64,000 nucleotides of DNA, from positions 48,359,180 to 48,423,179 of the forward strand of contig NC_066314.1 of the NCBI RefSeq assembly GCF_022539315.1, read 5' to 3'. The position numbers were made by a program, and so were the translations under genes. This stretch comes from Serinus canaria (taxonomy: Eukaryota; Chordata; Aves; Passeriformes; Fringillidae). Under the pieces are notes generated by a model. It was given only the letters and a program-made list of their open reading frames with translations. It had not been told where the DNA came from and ran no database searches. Shown in pieces: positions 23,891-36,270 of this stretch (position 1 is its first letter; each line of letters starts with the position of its first letter).

Positions 23891-23945
23891 TGACTGAGGA
23901 GAGAGCTGCTGGCATGGAAGTGAGCTGGGTTTGTCCGTGGGAACT
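23891..23945 (+). other. MRTFA: Probable MRTFA 5' exon 2
   Basis: A strong acceptor (pyrimidine tract ending in TCTTTCAG) precedes position 23,891, and a good donor GTGAGTAAG begins at 23,946, giving a 55-bp exon. If joined to 33,671, the frame of the long MRTFA exon stays open back to an in-frame TGA at 23,895-23,897 and includes no ATG. A CTG at 23,925-23,927 in that frame has G at -3 and G at +4. An out-of-frame ATG at 23,914 also has strong context. A second donor, AAG followed by GTATAT at 23,955, would lengthen the exon to 64 bp. I identify this exon from splice signals and position only, without recalling an orthologous sequence, so it remains a prediction. Confidence 0.45.
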
Positions 23946-26900
23946 GTGAGTAAGGTATATGTTGTGTTCTTTTTCCTGGCTTTAGTCTGCACCTTTAGTT
24001 TTTAGGTTTTGACATGAAAATTGCTTGTAGTCACTAAAAGTGAGGGATAGTATTATTTAGAGATAAAACATTTCAAATTTGTGTTAGTGTAACAGCTGTG
24101 CATCAAGAATTTTATAGTGTCAAGAGTATCGACAGCACACGTGTGCACTTTTCTATGCTGCTGAGCAATTAGTAAGACGTCTTTCAAAGAAAGAAGCAGT
24201 TGAATTTGGTATCCTTTGAATTGGCAAAGAACAGCGGCAATTCTGATTTCCCCATCCCTACAGTGTGTTCTTTAGTCACACTGTTTAGATTTCCTTGTTA
24301 TGGAGTACTTGCTACTTCTTTTCAATAAACTGGTTAGCTTAAACCAGGCAGTAATATGGGTCTTAGCTTCTCTATCAATCACTGAAGAAAATTCTTACCT
24401 ATTTTCAGTAGAGGGGAACTCCAAGGGTGGAGAGTCAGCTGTAGTAAGGGGAAAAGGGAACAGAATATCTAGTAAATCACTTGCCGGGCCTTCCACTTAA
24501 TGAATGTCATGCTAGGTAGCTACATTAGAAGATGCCAATAAATGTAAAGAAGTTTGAATTCCACACCCAGTGGCCATTGATGGGAAGGAGAGACAAAAAC
24601 TATTCAGATTGGTTTAATTTTTATAGACAGTTTCATACTGTCATGACTAAAGAATGTTACTGGAGTCAGGAAACTTCTTGTAGACTGTTTCATGCTTTGG
24701 TTTCACACTGTACTTCACACGAGGTAACTGAAAGCTGTCATTTTCCAGTGGGTCTTGCTCCCTCTTTCTTTCTTCTTTGTTTGTTGGTTTAGGGTTTTTT
24801 AATTTGGTTTTTTGTTTGTTTAATGAGATCTGAGGAATCTATGGTTGCAGGATTCAGATTGCTATCACAATGGGAAAACAAGCATGTTTTAAGGTGTAGC
24901 TTTCCATCAGAACAGCAGGCTGAATCGACTTGCTCTATGGCTGCAGGGTCACTGCTTGGAGGAGAGAAGGTGAGAATTTCAAATTGTGGTGTGGTGATAC
25001 AATATGGGCATCCAATCTCAGTCATAGCCTGTGATCAGACTGAGTTAGATAAATTGTAAAACTACTTCCTCAGACACACAAAAGTAAGTTGCCAAAAAAC
25101 CTTGCCAAAAATTCCTTAAGATTCTAAAGTTTTCAGTTTTGCCTGCTGCTTTGTGCTGCAATGAGTGCTTGTGCCAGGAACTGAATGGACTGAAATTTAA
25201 CTACTTTATCTTTGTTTTAATTCTTCCTTTTCTGTTAAAAATTTATACATTAAAAAATTTATTTTCTTTTATTTTAGTCTAGATTTGTTCCCTGAGCTGT
25301 CTTTCCTGCCTTGCCTAAGTCACTACTTTATTATGCCCTGTGTAATTCAGTTCTGGAAACAAATTTCAATTCTTGTGTCTGAAAGTGTATTTTTTCTTCT
25401 GAGGCCTTACTTCCTGTGCTTTCCTTGTCCAATGACTTTCTCATCCCAGTCTGCTCTAAATCCATATTCAGCAAGAGTTCCTTCATACTTTTTCAGCTGT
25501 GAATTTCCAAGTCAAAGCTCACATCTGGCTGCAGATCATCAGCACTCCCTTTTCTAGTTTGCTGTAGCCTCCCTGCTTCCATTGGTTGTTGGCATCCACT
25601 GCCACATGCCTTTGCTGCTGGCTGATTCCATTGCTTCCACTACTTGCTCCTATGGGGTAAGGAGGAATGCCTTGCCTTTAACATGAAGGAATTTTTAAAA
25701 GATGCATCAGACAGTGATTGCAGGGAAGCCAGCCAGTCAGAAGGTGGTGGAAAGCAGGCAGTCCTGTTCTAAACACACTGCAGTTCATCATGCATTTCTT
25801 TGGCAGCAGTGCAGGCTCAAACAGCTTGCTCCCTTTCTCAGCTCCCTCTGTTTTGCTGGCATAGCTGTTATTGTGGCCATGGTGAGCTGCTCTGGGGAAC
25901 ACATCCTCCTGGAAAGAAGTGTTTTTCTCTAGATTATTTTTCATCTGGTCCAGTACATGTTGTCTCTGTAAAGATTTATGCTGGTCTCACAATGAGGAAG
26001 GTATGAGAGTGGGAATGTGCAGCAGGCTGCCTAAGTTGGCACCGCTGCTAGATATTTCAGTGTGCTCCTTGACATTACAGTTAAGTTGATCTTTCATTGT
26101 GCTGCTCTTGCAAAGGCAGGCCAAACCTCTGCACAGCCTTGCACTCCTGCTTCTTCCTTTGCATCAGAGCTGGTGATTGTGCAGCCACAGGACACGGCCA
26201 GCCAGCCGACTGATCCGGGAAAAAATGGCTTCTGATGTTTCACTGAGTGAATCGTCTGCTGCTTCGGCTGACCTGAGTCACCCCGTGGGGGCACAGTCAT
26301 TAGATCAGACAAGAGGAAAGCAGCAGGAACCAACAGCTTGATAGCAGTAGGCTGAATTCTTCTTTCAATTATGATGTTGAACTCTATCATGACCAAGGCC
26401 TAAAATACATTAGTGTACCCACTGACACATGACACCTGAACATGACTTGTTTTTTTTGCTCTTTTGTTCTTTGAACTTCAGCAAAAAGTGTTATATCTTT
26501 AGTCTCACAAGCTAGATCATTCATTCAGCACTCTGAGAGGTTTGAGAGAATTAGGTGTCTGTAAAGAACTTCACCAGTTTAAGGCTTAACATCCTCTGAA
26601 ATTTGAAGGATGTTGTCCTCATTCATGCTTTGAACTAAAGTAAGAACTCCAGAAAATGGTGGAGAGTTCATTTTTTTCCAGCAAGGATTGTTTGTTCTAA
26701 ATATAATTGCTAATCTCAAAACTAGCTTTGGTATTATCAGTTCTCTGTGTACCCAAAGTTCCATGGTCTTGAAAGCCACAAAGTTCCTCCAAATACATAT
26801 TGAAGAATGAAAAATATTTCTTAAAAAATAGCTGGAATGTCGAACTGCATTTCTTAGCTTGCTATTTGTGGCTTTGAGAAATTAATGTTTATTGATGATT

Positions 26901-29900
26901 CTCCAAGACCTCTTGAAAACTTTCTATCACTGCTGGATGGAGTGAAGCAAATGTTAATATTTTATGAAGGAAATATTTAGGGCTTGAGAAATACCATAAT
27001 TGATGAGTGGTTGTTAAAATCATGTGCAAGGCTGTGTTTGTCTACAGCACAAATGATGCAGTTGATTGCTTTGCACTAGATGTGCATCTTTTCTCCCTCA
27101 AGTCCTCACATATCTATACAGCTGTTCATGCCTTTTGTCTGATAACATTTCTTGCTGGCCCAAGCATATTTTGACTCCTGTGCTGCTGGATTTGCTGGAG
27201 GTGGTAGCAGAGAGAGTGAAGATTCAAATATATCCTCTGTTACTGCAGTGCTATCGGCACAGCACACATGGATTTGGGTTCTTTAGCTCAGATAAAGTTG
27301 TACTCATCTCTGTTTTACCAGTGTCTTCATTCCCATGTGTTGCAGTCTTTGCCTTTATAATACAGGCTTTGCAGTGCAGTGGCTTGTGATCATGGCAAAA
27401 TGGACAATTTACACCTCCAAATCACTGCTTCTAATCCAGAATTTGGTTACTTTTTGGCTGCTTCTGCCCCTCTGCCCATCCCTGCTCCCAACTACTGTGC
27501 AAGTGAAGGAAGCTGATGACAGATTCATTTTGCAAAAGTCAAATGCTTGTGGAATTTATGTGTTAAAATAAAACCTCATAATCTAAGGTGGCCTCTTTTT
27601 AGTGGTCTGCACAGTTTAGTTTCTTAAGGTGGTTCCTGAAGAAGTCCTCAAGACTGTACCTCTTCCAGGTTATAGTCCTCGTCATGTTTGCCTCACTGCT
27701 GACTCTATTTTATATTCTTTATGGACAGTGTCATCATGCTGTCTCTCAATTAACTGGAGAAATAATTCTGCCAACAGTTGTGTGCCTAAGTTAAGCTGAC
27801 TGACAGGAAATGAAATAATTTTTGAATACACCTTTGTAGGTCTTCCTGTTGGTGACTTTAAGATCTAAAGATATCTTTTGTTCTGATTGTTATAACTTTT
27901 CAAGCTAATGTAGTGCCTCTGCTTCCACCTGTTGTAAACTTCACTTCTCCTGGGTTATTCCTTTAGTTTGTGATGACCTGGGGGATATAGTTGCTTTTGG
28001 GCATGTCATGGCATTCTCTTCCAGTCTTCTCATTCATTTCAAAGATTTGTCCACTTGAAGTCACTTTGCCCCAAGATTGCCTCTTGGCTGACTGATCTCA
28101 GCTGGCATGATACTTTAACAGAAGGCTGCTCATAAGTTTAAAATAAAAAAACGCCCTGTCTACTCAAAATAGCCCAGCTGCACACACATGCTGTTGCTGT
28201 TAGGTGCTGGAGGTTGCTTAGCAATTCTTAAATCAGTAGGAAATTGCTATTGCCCTGGCAACTTGGTCCAATAATGCAAACAAGGGAAAGCTGTTTAGAG
28301 ATGTATCCTTTCTTGATTTGGGATTTGCATGTATTTTGTGTTCTTTCCCCTGTGCTTCTCTGATTTTTACTCACTTATTTTAAAATTTCTTTTACGTTTT
28401 AATTTTAAGTTAAATTTTTTCTATGTTTTACTCTGGTTATTGAGTTTTCATGTATGGGAAGGGTGATAGTCCTTGGTTCATTTAAATACTGACTGTCAAG
28501 ATCTTAATTATACCATGAGTATATGAATATTTCCAAAATCATGCAGGGGCAATAGCATTCTCTAAGGAGCCAGGAGTTTATAAGTTATGTTGCTATAAAA
28601 CACAAACCATGTCACAACAATACAAGCATGGACCATGACACCAGGGAGGAAACAGATCTGCTCAAGAGAAACAGTGGACATTCCTTGTAAATAACTAATC
28701 GTTGTCCATTTCTAACTTCTGAAGGAATTTAAACACTTCAATTTCAGACAGACAAGACATGTCCCTTTTGCACAAAGTATAAGATTAAGAACTACAGCCA
28801 TAAAGAATTTTCTGTAAATTATTCCCTTTATAAAACTTGGAAACTACAAAGACTATACTGCTCTGAAACTTGTTTCACACAGTAGCTGTTTAAGTGCATC
28901 CTCTTGCCATTGCAACACCATATCACAGTAAACGCACAGGAGACCTGATTAGTTTAGTCATTGGTAAAAACAGTATTCTGCTTTACATTTACCATATGAC
29001 AAAATTACTTAGAGAAGTTTCTGTTAAAGCTGCTCATCCAGGATCACTGGGGGATAGCTCAAAACCCATGAGGTGAGAGGGAAACAGACACAGACAGTAT
29101 GGAAACCTCTCTGACCAACAGTAAACTAGTGAAAAGTAAACTGGGAGTGGGAGATGGGATTAGGATTACTTTCCTGTCATTTTAGCTCCATTAATCATCC
29201 CATCATAAGGGCAGACAAGTACCAGTGTTGGCGCAGGGAAGCAATGAAGGCACGCATCCAAGACCTCCCCTTTTGGCAAGAGCCAGCTTTGACCAACTTA
29301 GCTGTATCATACAACCACATCCTCTGGTTAGACACTAAACTGGCACTGCCAACAAAAGGAGCAGTCCAGCCTGCTCATTCCTCACCTCCTGTCAGCCAGC
29401 ACAGGCTGAACCAGATCAAGGAACTGATCTGTGTTCAATTCGACCTGTCATACACTACTAATTTCAATCTGCATCTGTTGCTGATCTGGCTCGCCAGCCA
29501 GCCACACAAAAACTTGGTTATCCTGAGGGAGAATAAGGCACAAGGAAATAAAAAAGCAATCAGGATGGCTGCTTTTGGTAGCAGTCATCTTAAGGCATTA
29601 TTAAATGATTTAATCTGTCCAGCATTTATGTTGGATATGGACACATGCACTATGATGGCACAGCTAAGTGTGTAGCTGGCAATGGACTGGGGAACTAATT
29701 TTATTGAATAGCCAGGAAGTCTGGTTTTCAGCTAAATAGAATCCTCAGTCAAAGAAGGGGCAGTGTAGGGACAGAAGTGAGCAGCTGGACAGTGGAGGAC
29801 TTAAGGGCCTTGCTTAAGCTGATGTTGCTGCTGTAGAACATCTGTGGTATCACAGCCACTGTTGTCCCAGAAGCAACTGGCCTAAAAGTAGAAAAATGCC

Positions 29901-32900
29901 ATGATAGAGAGGTTTTGCCTGGTAAGGCAACAAATACAAATCCTTGAGGGTATTTAATCTGAAATCCTTATAGAGGATAAGAAATACTAGCTCTTAATAC
30001 TGTCCATCAGCTTCTGGATGACTCACTTAAAGATCATGGCATGCTACGTTTCTTTATGGGAAAGTTTCTAGTCTGGTTGGAAATTACAGGAAAACAAACA
30101 TTATAAAATTTTAATTAGGTTCTAGATATCAATAGTGTGTAAATATCTGATTGATCATTCTACAGTGACAGTTATAGAGTGGTATAACTGTCTGGGAAGT
30201 CTAGAAACAGACTTATGCTGGTTTGCAGAAGAGGATTCCATGTCTTTCACAGGACTTCCAAATACTGTAGTATGAGTGTTTATAAATCCTCAAAGCATCT
30301 TTCAAATCCCTCTCTGCCCTCATCAGACTTTTAATTGAACATAACTTAAATTAAACTCAAACTCATCCAATTATAGCTTTTATTGTAGTCTTGAGGACTA
30401 GATTCCTTTTTTCTTTTTTTAGTTGTGAGGATGTGTTTCGTACCAAAACTTGGCTCTGATCTGAAAAAGAGTTCTCTTGGAAGAGGCTGGGTGTTTGGAT
30501 GTACTGTTAGTATCAGCTGGTTCTGTCCTTGTGAAGCCCTGGCACAAACGCTGGTGATGCTGCACAGGGAACTGCACCAGGGACCCAACTAAGCAGGAGT
30601 GTGAACCAGAAGACTGGCTTTTACACCTGGTTTATTGTGTGTCATTGCAGAGTCTTGTGCTGGCCTGAAGTGGGAGGTGATGTGGAGGAAGGAGAAGACA
30701 GGCTTACCAAATGCATTTTAATTGTTTGTAATGGTTCATCCCAGTTTTGTTTCCTTTGAGCTGCAGCTCTTCTTGGGCTAACAGAATTTTTGTCCAAATT
30801 GTTGATTTTTAAATTTTTTAATTTTTTTTTTTTTATTTTGTGGTAGTGTTCTACTGTACCATGCTGGTTCAACCGTGCCTGGTATAGAGGAATTGATCTG
30901 GATGAAAAATTCCGCTTCAGCTGAATCAGCTTTCTGATACAGTTCACACACAGTATGGCTCTACAAGCAGCACTTCCAGCATTCAGGACACAGTGGCAGG
31001 GCAGGAATGAGTGTCAAGCCAAGGTTTGCTTAAGCTGTGTTCCTTTGATGTAGGACAAACACTGACTGACATGCCAACTAGGATTTAGATGCCTTCCATC
31101 TGTGTCTTTTTCTGCAAGAGTTAGGAAATGTGCCGGTCCAGGTGCAATTCTAGATAGTTCAGCTGCTGTGATGAAGTTTCATTGGACAATTTAATGGAGA
31201 AACTCTGGTTTATAAACTCAATACCAATTAACACCCTTTGGTGTGGTGTTGCTCAAGGTCACATAGCAAAAGGGTGTGTGAGCATGGGTCTCTTGCTCCT
31301 TGTTGCACTGTAGCTGGCTCTGCTGAACTGCTTTTACTGTGGCTTGGTACCCTGCTTTTCCATAAATGATACAGTTTCAGTAGTCTGGCTAATGTCAATG
31401 TACTGATTAAGGAAACAAATTATATTTTTACAACACTGTTGTTAAAGTGTTTGAAATGGAATTTTCCTAGTTCATCGTGCAGGTTATAAGTTCTTCTTGA
31501 AAAGAAAATCCAGTATGTTGAAGTTCCTAGGGACATTTGCTGTTTACCTAATTGCAGCAGATTTTGCATATTTGAGACATGTCAAGGGTTTTTCTTCCCT
31601 TTTGAGAAGAGGAAGAAAATCTTTCCTTTCCAGGGTAGATTGAGGAGGGAAGGTTGAGAATTCTGCTGTTCCCTGTCTTTGTGGGGTGAGTGTTAGATAT
31701 GTCTGTCACCTGTTTGTGATTTCAGGCCTGGCTGCACTTGTGCTTCCGCATGAGCTGAACACCATGTGGAGCCAGGCAAGGTGTATTGCCTCCAGTACAT
31801 CTCCTTCCATGAAGCAGATTGGCTTTGGCTCCTCTAACTGGTGACAGCAGCCCTTACCAGCCAGCCTCCTAACTGGGCAATTACTCTGCAGTTTAGCCCC
31901 TTTCCACAGGTCTCCCACCCTACAGGGACAGGGCCTGAGGCCAGCTGTTATTGGTGGGGTTTACCTCTTTCCAGGCTTTGCAAAGGTTGTTGTGCTGAAT
32001 AAAGTCTCTTCTTTTGAGTCTATGGTTTAAGGGTCTCTGTTTTCAGGTTTTCTCTATCCATTATTAAGAGAAGGGCATGATAGCAACTTTTTCTCTTTTC
32101 AGATTACCGTTAAAATTTTGTTTCAAAAAGATAGGATTTCATGTTTGCCTTGGACAGGAAAAATATCAAGGAAGGAGTAGGCACTTTCTAGCCAGATGTT
32201 AACTGAAGTAAAAGCAAATACTTCATATGGCAGTAAGGTTTGGCTCAGTCTCATTTGTTTTGTTTTAACAAGCACCAGCTTCAGTTGCTGGTTTTTGTTG
32301 TTTTCTATTTTTTTTCTCCACCCTTCTTTTCTTTGCTTCTCTTCAGATCATGACATAGGGTCCTGGGAATGAATGTATAACAACATGGATGAAATAACAT
32401 GTTTTCATTACTAGTGAATTTGTATTGTTGTCTTAAATAAACGCTGAAAAATATTTGAATTTGTACCGCTTATAACTTTGTTCTGGCCATTGCAGACCAA
32501 ATGGTGCTTATCAACTGAAGTATGCAAGTGGGGAAAGTGACTATTTGAGCTCCTTTGTCAGCTATTGATGTGTTGACGTTGTCACACTCATCCAGGTTAA
32601 TTATGAGTGTTAAGTCGGAAATACTTAATGAAATCTGTATTGCTGAAATCCTTGTTTCCAGCTTATGGTTTTTGACTGGTTTCTGAAGGATTATCCTGAT
32701 GGTTTTGACTTTGCTTTACCTGCATCTTTTTAAAGCTGAAGGTTAGCATCTGCAAGTACCTTTTACTTGTTAAATTCCAACAGTGCAGCCGAGTCTTCTG
32801 AGCTGAAACAGCAGAATGCTAAGGAACAGGAGACTTCCGTCCTCATTAATCAAAACCAAATATGATTGCCCTTGTATAATGTCCGTTATTGTTTAAATGT

Positions 32901-33670
32901 TGACACAGTAACCATTTCACCGGAGACTTACCGCTGGTTTGTTTCTGTTTAAATTACTGAACAGAAAAGAATTTTAATTTGAACATAGAAGTGGCTTTTG
33001 AATACTTATTTAAAGAATTATGGAAATATAATAAAGCATTTTAAAATTACTTATTTTATTAAAGCCCTTTATATGTTGCACATTTTGGTTGCTGTAGCTG
33101 GGGTTTAAGACAGAAAAGCTTTTTTGAGTATGTGGAATATTTTTCTTTTATTCACTTTCACTGATTGTGAATGGGGAGGACAGAATGGAACAAGAGAATT
33201 ATTTTTTGACATGCAGTTGATTTTTATCTGAAAATCCTCATTTGTTGTACTCAGCTGTCCTTCCAGGTTTATTATGAAGGATTACTTTACCTGACTGGAT
33301 TTCAAATAGACTGTTGTTAAAACACTATTGTTGGTATAAAGGACAGTAGTCAAGAGTTCAGCCAGGTTCCAAATAGGCTGACTTCACTGGAGTGAATCAA
33401 TCTGGGTTCCTAAATTACTCAAAATTGAGAATATTCTTATCCTTTCTAAGAAAATTATAATAATCTGTATTTTCATCAGTGGTTTCTGTTGGAGGTATTT
33501 TCAAGTTTTTAAACTGCCGAGTTGAGCAAGTTTCATTGGATTTCAAGTGATGATGGTCACACAAACTCAGTTTGTCTCTCTGTACCATGGAGGACACCAT
33601 GATGAACTGGACATATGGTGAAGACTCTCATGTGAGATTTATGGTCTGTTTTTTGCTGTTTGTCTTGCAG
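23946..33670 (+). other. MRTFA: MRTFA intron 2
   Basis: This is a 9.7-kb AT-rich intron, assuming the exon at 23,891-23,945 is real. It contains a CpG-rich pocket at about 26,168-26,341, the longest ordinary-composition open frame in the window (29,154-29,675, 173 codons, not recognised), and an LTR-like polyadenylation stretch near 31,990. I found no nested gene I can name. Confidence 0.5.
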
Positions 33671-33932
33671 GTTGCCATCACGAAAGCCAAAGTGGATTTC
33701 TCCGGGGTGGTGTGCCTGCCCCCTTCCGTCATTGCTGGGAATGGGCTGGACGGAGGAGGGGCTGGCGACAATGACGACGAGCCGGTGCTGGTGTCCCTTT
33801 CGGCGGCCCCCAGCCCGCAGAGCGAAGCTGTTGCCAATGAGCTGCAGGAGCTCTCCCTGCAGCCCGAGCTGACCCTCAGCCTCCATCATGGCCGGAACCC
33901 CAACCTGCCCCCACTCAGTGAAAGGAAGAATG
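33671..33932 (+). CDS. MRTFA: MRTFA, N-terminal coding exon of the long isoform (partial gene)
   Basis: MRTFA is a coactivator of serum response factor. It is held in the cytoplasm by G-actin bound to its RPEL motifs and enters the nucleus when actin polymerises. This exon encodes an 87-residue acidic, serine- and leucine-rich N-terminus that I recognise from the long MRTFA isoform by LPPSVIAGNGLDGGGAG, LVSLSAAPSPQSEAVANEL and NLPPLSERKN. The related paralogue MRTFB shares only SPQSEAVA, FQELSLQ and NLPPLNERKN, so the A paralogue is clear. The acceptor is TTGTCTTGCAG before 33,671, and the donor GTAAGT starts at 33,933. The exon ends one base into a codon (phase 1), as needed to continue as V-LQLKLQQRR, the start of RPEL1, in a later exon outside the window. 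There is no ATG in frame. I recall that full-length MRTF-A is reported to start at a CUG leucine, which would be CTG at 33,716-33,718. Confidence 0.92.
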
Positions 33933-35114
33933 GTAAGTGCTACAGCGTGCTCATGTCTCATGTAGCATGTCCTCACCAAGTGGTGGTGTCATGGTAGATG
34001 TTCTGGATACAGCTCTGCTTTTTATTGCTTTTCGCTGTGGTTTTTTTGTAGGAAAAACTAATGATCCAGAGTTCACAAAATGTATTTACACTGTTGGAAG
34101 GATTGATGTTAGTGCCTGTGGAAGTTCCACAGAGCTCCAGTGATAAAGCATTTTATATTATTATTTTAGGTGAATACCAGAAAAAGCTTTCCTGTACTTT
34201 GGGGTGACTGGGTTGTGCAAAACTGAGACAGTTAAAGGGAGTGTTAGCTCACCTTCAGACTGTAGCCATCTGTAGGTTTTTCTTTGTCACGTTGGTCTGC
34301 ACTTGCCAAGGATGAGTAACTTTCTCACTGCAAATGTCTCAAAGGTTCTTTCAGACTTCCTGGAAGGAGAAGCAAGACCTAGAGTTAAAAATGAAGTGTC
34401 CCAGTAGGCCTTCTGATCCTAGAGTGAGAATGGCCTGTGCATGTTTATCAACTTGATAGTGTCTTATGGGCAACTATATAGTGGGTTACAATATAGTGGC
34501 AAAATGCAAGGCTACTCAGTGACCAGAATTCTTGGCTTTGAAAGGCTGTAAACTGTCTGAAACTCAGGATCACCAGGCTGCCATGAAAGCCTTTGCATGT
34601 TCAGCCTCATCCTGTGAGAGAGCGATGAAACCATTTGATAAGTGGTGGCTTCTCTTTGTGAATTCCTTTTGGTGATCTCCCTTCACTTCGTCTTCTGGGG
34701 TATATCTTGGTAACTCTTGTCAATATGAGGGCCTTGCTGCAGTCTGAATTCATGCTATCACCTGCAGGGTACTGTGGATTTCAGGGCGGTCGAGTCCTGT
34801 GTGCCTTAGTGTTGGACCTTATGGGGTTGCATGACACAGCATATGAGAAATGCTGGGGAGCTTCAGAGTGGCTTTATAGCCAAAACATAATGCTTATGGA
34901 TAGTGATTTAGAATACATGCACTGAAGGAAAGTAATTTGGATTGAAGGGGTATCTCACTTAACATGGCTGGGTCTTTTTATCTAGAAAATGACCGTGCCT
35001 TTTTTTGAATGGTGTATCAATATTTTGCAATTTGGAAGAATTTATTAACTTAAACCCAAAGTGTTGGGTTTTTAGGAGGTTAAAAAGAGTTTCCTCATTC
35101 ATATATGTTATACC

Positions 35115-35148
35115 ATCACATAATGATGTTATACCCTCATTATGTGAT
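35115..35148. repeat. Perfect 12-bp inverted repeat
   Basis: Arms ATCACATAATGA (35,115-35,126) and TCATTATGTGAT (35,137-35,148) flank a 10-base loop. The motif GTTATACC precedes the left arm and recurs inside the loop, suggesting an inverted plus direct local rearrangement. Confidence 0.85.
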
Positions 35149-35949
35149 CACAATTATATTTACAAAAAAAATGGAGAAGATAGAAATGACAATAACAGAA
35201 TAAAAAATTTTTCATCCTTAATGTTTGCAGTCTTCTAAGATAAAATACAACAGATGGAGATAGATGTGGTGATGGTAAATAGAAGAAAATTGGAATGTCA
35301 GTCATCAAGGTAGACTGTGATCTCAGCATATCTCAACTAGTGGTAGACTTGGGCATTTTATGGTTATGAAAGCAAGGAGAGATTTCAAGTGGTATTTAAT
35401 AGAGATAGCAGTGAAACTGATAGAGAGCTGGAACATGGGAAAAGCATATGAGCCTTTGTTTCCAGCACCTGACAGCTGGTTACATGAAGGTGACATTGTG
35501 ATTTGTCTGGAAACACGGTTCTTTTTAGCCAATAAGGCATGATCTAGGATCCTGAAGTGGGAAGAAGCAGTTTATTTTTTGATGCCACTGGGAAAACGAT
35601 ACTAGTGCTGGGAACAGATAAGAGTAATTTTCAGAAAAATGAAACTTGTGGCAGCACTTTGAATGGTATTGTTATAGTCAGAGGAAAGGATATTCTGGCA
35701 CAGGAATGAAAGTCTTTACAGGATTCAGTTGTTTGGATAAGATTAAAAATTGGTATTTCAGAAACATTTAACAGAAATAGATGGTTTTCCTCTATCTGAG
35801 TAATGTTATTTTTATGGGCTCAGCTTTGAAGCGGTGTCATTGTGGGCTGCAAATCTGCTTGACTGGAACAGGTAGAATAGAGTTGTACTTTAAAAGTATT
35901 TGAAAAGGAACACCTCTGCCCATATCTGTTGCCAAAGAAAATGAGGATA

Positions 35950-35967
35950 TTCCCGGAAATGACTCAT
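35950..35967. promoter_or_regulatory. Abutting STAT and AP-1 consensus sites
   Basis: A perfect STAT-type palindrome TTCCCGGAA (35,950-35,958) is followed without a gap by ATGACTCAT (35,959-35,967), a full AP-1 palindrome. Adjacent STAT and AP-1 sites form cooperative cytokine- and growth-factor-responsive enhancers in several genes (established knowledge). Function here is inferred from the motifs alone. Confidence 0.4.
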
Positions 35968-36106
35968 TAGGTGGGCCTCTTCAGAGCTGATTCTTTATCA
36001 GGGCTTAGCACAATAGTGGGAATTTTACTGCTGGAGGGGCAGTTTTTCAGGCGAGGCATAAAGTCCAAAGTCCCTGAGCTAGATTATCTGAATATTCCTT
36101 ATCTTT

Positions 36107-36128
36107 GGAGGTACACAGGAGGTACACA
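36107..36128. repeat. 11-bp tandem duplication
   Basis: Two identical copies of GGAGGTACACA lie in tandem in the intron. Confidence 0.85.
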
Positions 36129-36270
36129 ATGCTCTCTTGTCCCAGGCTGCAATATTTTGTTATGTGTTGTTTGTGTGTACATTCATTAAAGTATTATGGG
36201 AATGAAAAGTGCTGTTGAAATATGGTTATTAGCAAACTGTTATGGCATAAAAGAACACTGGGTTTAGTGG

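Noticed and set aside
24135..24146. 12-bp palindrome GCACACGTGTGC with an E-box core
   Set aside because: CA/TG-rich palindromes are common, and nothing else nearby suggests an enhancer.
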